Program-made: the position numbers and the translations under genes
Notes under the pieces: model-generated
What the model saw: the letters and a program-made list of their open reading frames with translations, nothing else
Told to the model about the DNA's origin: nothing
Databases searched by the model: none
Part shown: positions 61,351 through 64,000 of the stretch, one piece after another
Layout of the letters: each line of letters starts with the position of its first letter
Numbering within the stretch: the stretch's first letter is position 1
Assembly (NCBI GenBank): GCA_031180725.1
Contig: JAPSLO010000008.1
Span: forward strand, 253,471 to 317,470
Reading direction: 5' to 3'
DNA length: 64,000 nucleotides
Source: Roseomonas sp.
GTDB lineage: Bacteria > Pseudomonadota > Alphaproteobacteria > Acetobacterales > Acetobacteraceae

Positions 61351-61452
61351 GGCCTCGTCAAGTCAGGCAGAAATGCCTGGCGGCCCGTGATTGCGACAGC
61401 ACAGCCGGCCGGTTGCGGCGCCCGGGCAAGCAGATACCGCCCAGGCACTGCT

Positions 61453-62622
61453 TCAGCCGGACCAGGCTTCCTCGTAGAGCGCCACGATCTCCTCCGCGGT
61501 CGGCACGCGGGGATTGTTGGCCGGGCTGCCGGAGGCCAGCGCCTGCTGCGCCATGAGCGGCAGCAGCTCCACCCATTTCTCCCGCGCAATGCCATAGGCC
61601 TGCGGGGTGGGCACCTCCAGCTCCCGGTTCAGGGCGCGGAGTTCGGCCAGCAGCTTCGCGCAGGCGGATTGGTCCCCCTCATCCTCCCGCGCCACGCCCA
61701 TGGCGCGGGCCGCTTCGGCATAGCGGGCACGGCCGGCTTCCAGGCCGAAGGCCGTGACCGCGGGCAGCAGCATGGCATTGGACATGCCGTGCGGCACGTG
61801 GAAATGCGCGCCGATCGGGCGCGACATGCCATGCACCAGCGCCACGCTGCTATTGCTGAAGGCCAAGCCCGCCTGCGTCGCGCCGCGCATCATCGCCTCG
61901 CGCGCCGCCGCATCGCCGGGATTCGCCCAGACGCGGCGCAGATTGGGCGCGATCAGCCGCATGGCGCTGCGGGCATAGTCGTCGGCCATCGGGTTGGCGC
62001 GCTTGCTGACGAAGGCTTCCAATGCATGGGTCAGGCTATCGATGCCGGTGTCAGCGGTGATGCGCTTCGGCAGTCCGAAGGTCAGCTCATGATCCACGAC
62101 GGCGGCCAACGGCAGCGCGCCAAGGCCGGCGATCAGCATCTTCTCGCCGCGTTCGGTGTCGGTGACGACGGTGAAGCGCGTCGCCTCGCTGCCGGTACCG
62201 GCAGTGGTGGGCACGCAGATCACCGGCAGGGCGGCGGTGTTGGCGGCAGCGGGCACCTTGTAGGTACGGATATGCGTGCCGGGCGGCGCGGCGGCCAGGA
62301 TCGCCATGGCCTTGGCAGTGTCCATCGAGCTGCCGCCGCCGAAGCCGATCAGGCAGTCATAGGCCCCGGCCCGCAACATGGCGACGCCAACCTCAACGAC
62401 CGTGTCGGTCGGATCGGGCACGGTGCCCGAGAAGAGTTCGGGTGCCAGGCCGGCGACACGCAGCGGTGCGAGGGCGTGCTCCACCAGACCGGAGGAGACC
62501 ATGAAGGGATCTGTGACGACCAGCGGGCGGGAGAGGCCAAGCTGCGAAAGCACCTCGGCTAGCTGTTTCACGGCCCCGCCACCCATCAGCATCAGGCGTG
62601 GCGCCACGAGCTGCACGGCCAT
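61453..62622 (-). CDS. Iron-containing (group III) alcohol dehydrogenase
   Basis: A protein of 389 residues. The nucleotide part has FGGGSSMDTAKAMAI, then the signature PTTAGTGSEATRF; metal ligands are in TADTGIDSLTHALEAFVS (Asp/His) and HGMSRPIGAHFHVPHGMSNAML (His residues). Family members oxidise or reduce alcohols, aldehydes, maleylacetate or lactaldehyde using NAD(P)H and a divalent metal. It is transcribed leftward, 102 bases from the convergent EAL gene. The substrate is unknown. Confidence 0.93.
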   Translation of the reverse strand: MAVQLVAPRLMLMGGGAVKQLAEVLSQLGLSRPLVVTDPFMVSSGLVEHALAPLRVAGLAPELFSGTVPDPTDTVVEVGVAMLRAGAYDCLIGFGGGSSMDTAKAMAILAAAPPGTHIRTYKVPAAANTAALPVICVPTTAGTGSEATRFTVVTDTERGEKMLIAGLGALPLAAVVDHELTFGLPKRITADTGIDSLTHALEAFVSKRANPMADDYARSAMRLIAPNLRRVWANPGDAAAREAMMRGATQAGLAFSNSSVALVHGMSRPIGAHFHVPHGMSNAMLLPAVTAFGLEAGRARYAEAARAMGVAREDEGDQSACAKLLAELRALNRELEVPTPQAYGIAREKWVELLPLMAQQALASGSPANNPRVPTAEEIVALYEEAWSG

Positions 62623-62723
62623 CGCGCGTTTCCTCCTTCCCGGTTCTGCCCTTTCAACTTAGGCGCGGTCGCGAGGCAGGGCCAGGAGGCGCCTGGGACG
62701 GGGAAGCCCTCCAGGCATCCGGG

Positions 62724-63797
62724 TCAGGCGGCTGCCCGCCTTGCCTTTGCCGCCGCGTAGAGGGCCAGGCGCTTCGCTGCCAGCGGCTCCAGCCCCTGCC
62801 CCGTGCCGGCATCGAAAGCCGGCAGGCTTTCGGCGAAGTGGCAGGCGCTGGCATGGCCGGCTTCCAACTCCCGCAGTGGCGGTGCCTCGGTGCGGCAGAC
62901 CTCCTGCACGAAAGGGCAGCGCGTGTGGAAGCGGCAGCCGGGCGGCGGGTTAAGCGGGCTCGGCACATCGCCACCCAGCGGCGTGACACGCCCGCGCAGC
63001 CGCGGATCGGGATGCGGAATGGCGGAGAGCAGCGCGCGCGTATAGGGATGGCGTGGCGCGGCGAAGAGCACCCGCTTCGGCGCCATCTCCACGATCTGGC
63101 CCAGATACATCACCGCCACCCGGTCCGCCATGTGGCGCACCACCGCCAGGTCATGCGCGATGAACAGGTAGCTGAGGCCGAACCGCGCCTGCAGGTCCTT
63201 CAGCAGGTTCACGACCTGCGCCTGGATCGAGACATCCAGCGCCGAGACCGGCTCGTCGCAGACCACCAGCTCCGGCTGCACCGCCAAGGCACGCGCGATC
63301 CCGATGCGCTGGCGCTGGCCGCCGCTGAACTCATGCGGGAAGCGCTGCGCATGGAAAGGCGCCAGGCCCACAAGCCCCAGCAATTCGCGCACCCGCGCGG
63401 CGCGAGAGGCGCCATCGCCGATGCCATGCACCTCCATCGGCTCCGCGATGGCGTCGCCGACGCTGAGGCGCGGGTTCAGCGAGGCATAGGGATCCTGGAA
63501 CACCACCTGCACGCGCCGGCGCAACGCACGGAGCTCGGCCTTGCCAGCAACCTCCACGCCGTCGAAGCGGATGGTGCCTGCACTGGGTTCGATCAGCCGC
63601 AGCACCAGGCGGGCGGTGGTGGATTTGCCGCAGCCGCTCTCGCCCACCAGCGCCAGGGTCTCGCCACGCGCGATGGAGAAGGAAACGCCATCCACCGCGC
63701 GCACCGCGCCGGCGGCGCGGCCCAGCAGCCCGGCCTTCACCGGGTAGTGCTTGGCCAGGCCCTCGACCTGGAGGAGCGGTGCGGTGTGCGACATCAT
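62724..63797 (-). CDS. Peptide/oligopeptide ABC transporter ATP-binding protein (OppF/DppF type)
   Basis: A protein of 357 residues with Walker [10 protein letters not shown], the Q-loop in [11 protein letters not shown], signature [15 protein letters not shown], Walker [13 protein letters not shown], and the switch histidine in FIAHDLAVV. The C-terminal extension CRFHTRCPF with a later cysteine is the oligopeptide/dipeptide-type domain. The family forms a heterodimer with a DppD-like ATPase, whose gene lies directly upstream and overlaps here (ATGA at 63794-63797). Substrate peptides or opines are unknown. Confidence 0.95.
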   Translation of the reverse strand: MMSHTAPLLQVEGLAKHYPVKAGLLGRAAGAVRAVDGVSFSIARGETLALVGESGCGKSTTARLVLRLIEPSAGTIRFDGVEVAGKAELRALRRRVQVVFQDPYASLNPRLSVGDAIAEPMEVHGIGDGASRAARVRELLGLVGLAPFHAQRFPHEFSGGQRQRIGIARALAVQPELVVCDEPVSALDVSIQAQVVNLLKDLQARFGLSYLFIAHDLAVVRHMADRVAVMYLGQIVEMAPKRVLFAAPRHPYTRALLSAIPHPDPRLRGRVTPLGGDVPSPLNPPPGCRFHTRCPFVQEVCRTEAPPLRELEAGHASACHFAESLPAFDAGTGQGLEPLAAKRLALYAAAKARRAAA

Positions 63798-64000
63798 GCC
63801 GGGGCCAGGTCCATCGTATTTTCCACCGGCGCGCGGATGCAGGCCGCCCAGTGCGGAGAGGATGGGTCTTCGGTCAGCGGTTCCAGCGGCGGCTGGGCGC
63901 GGGTGCAAGCCTCGATGGCGAACGGGCACCGCGGATGAAAGCGGCAGCCCTTCGGCAGGGCGAAAGGCGGCGGCACGCTGCCCTCGATGGCCAGCAGACG
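63794..64000 (-). CDS. Peptide ABC transporter ATP-binding protein (DppD/OppD type), C-terminus only
   Basis: The last about 68 codons of a gene that continues past the right edge. The visible part, [12 protein letters not shown] followed by [14 protein letters not shown] and HWAACIRA, is the C-terminal cysteine-containing domain of oligopeptide ABC ATPases. Its stop (63794-63796) overlaps the start of the paired OppF/DppF-type gene by four bases, as usual in dpp/opp operons. The ATPase core and start codon are outside the window. Confidence 0.88.
   Translation of the reverse strand, partial: RLLAIEGSVPPPFALPKGCRFHPRCPFAIEACTRAQPPLEPLTEDPSSPHWAACIRAPVENTMDLAPA

Overview
This window reads as chromosomal DNA of a high-GC alphaproteobacterium, most likely Acetobacteraceae (Roseomonas-like). 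That placement is inferred from the gene content and was not checked by any search. The clues are three Bug-type tripartite tricarboxylate transporter (TTT) binding proteins, an HWE-type histidine kinase, a fused SecDF, a membrane urate oxidase (PuuD) with a fused cytochrome c, and the conserved tig-clpP-clpX-lon-hup block. About 63 protein genes, two tRNAs and two gene remnants fill almost all of the DNA. I saw no rRNA, CRISPR array, insertion sequence or prophage.

Layout. 1-2.6 kb: a flavin monooxygenase of the 3-hydroxybenzoate 6-hydroxylase type (cut by the window edge) and a Bug receptor, divergent from a MarR regulator, with a palindrome between them. 2.6-16.4 kb: a catabolic region with two M20 amidohydrolases, RidA, three SDRs, a 3-hydroxyacyl-CoA-dehydrogenase-type enzyme, UraH plus PuuD (urate breakdown), a second flavin monooxygenase, a second Bug receptor, a large secreted repeat protein of unknown function, a DUF3830-like protein, and a translationally coupled HAD-SDR-SDR operon. 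16.5-19.2 kb: serA, an orphan DNA methyltransferase and tRNA-Val. 19.2-26.5 kb: the housekeeping protein-quality block, transcribed leftward as tRNA-Leu, tig, clpP, clpX, lon and hup, with clear terminators after lon and hup and a sigma32-like promoter before lon.

26.5-38.2 kb: an AceE-like thiamine diphosphate enzyme, a small secreted protein, an RTX protein, malonyl-CoA decarboxylase, the bifunctional NAD(P)HX repair enzyme, a proline/glycine-rich secreted protein, an orphan ParA, a GNAT, a sulfotransferase-like protein with a TPR-like tail, and a frameshifted FkbM methyltransferase remnant. 38.2-42.6 kb: an EamA exporter divergent from a tight nudix-alaX-sseA-metC operon. 42.7-45.9 kb: a Zur-type regulator divergent from hisI and a His-rich CobW GTPase, followed by a bacterial GOLPH3 (GPP34) homologue and a STAS protein.

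45.9-53.4 kb: a SemiSWEET gene broken by a TAG codon, a coupled GNAT-nitrilase-lpxB operon, a LysE exporter, an LpxR-like lipid A deacylase, an MFS/ArsR divergent pair and a small lipoprotein. 53.4-64 kb: a MEDS-PAS-HWE kinase with a long hairpin upstream, a Gfo/Idh/MocA oxidoreductase, fused SecDF overlapping a third Bug gene, an EAL protein, an iron-type alcohol dehydrogenase and the tail of a peptide ABC transporter operon.

Taken together the accessory regions suggest an aerobe that scavenges aromatic acids, purines/ureides and amino-acid derivatives. The entries most worth following up are the SemiSWEET and FkbM remnants, the GOLPH3-STAS pair, the Zur-hisI-CobW module, the HAD-SDR-SDR/M20/DUF3830 cluster, and the secreted repeat protein at 10.8-12.4 kb.
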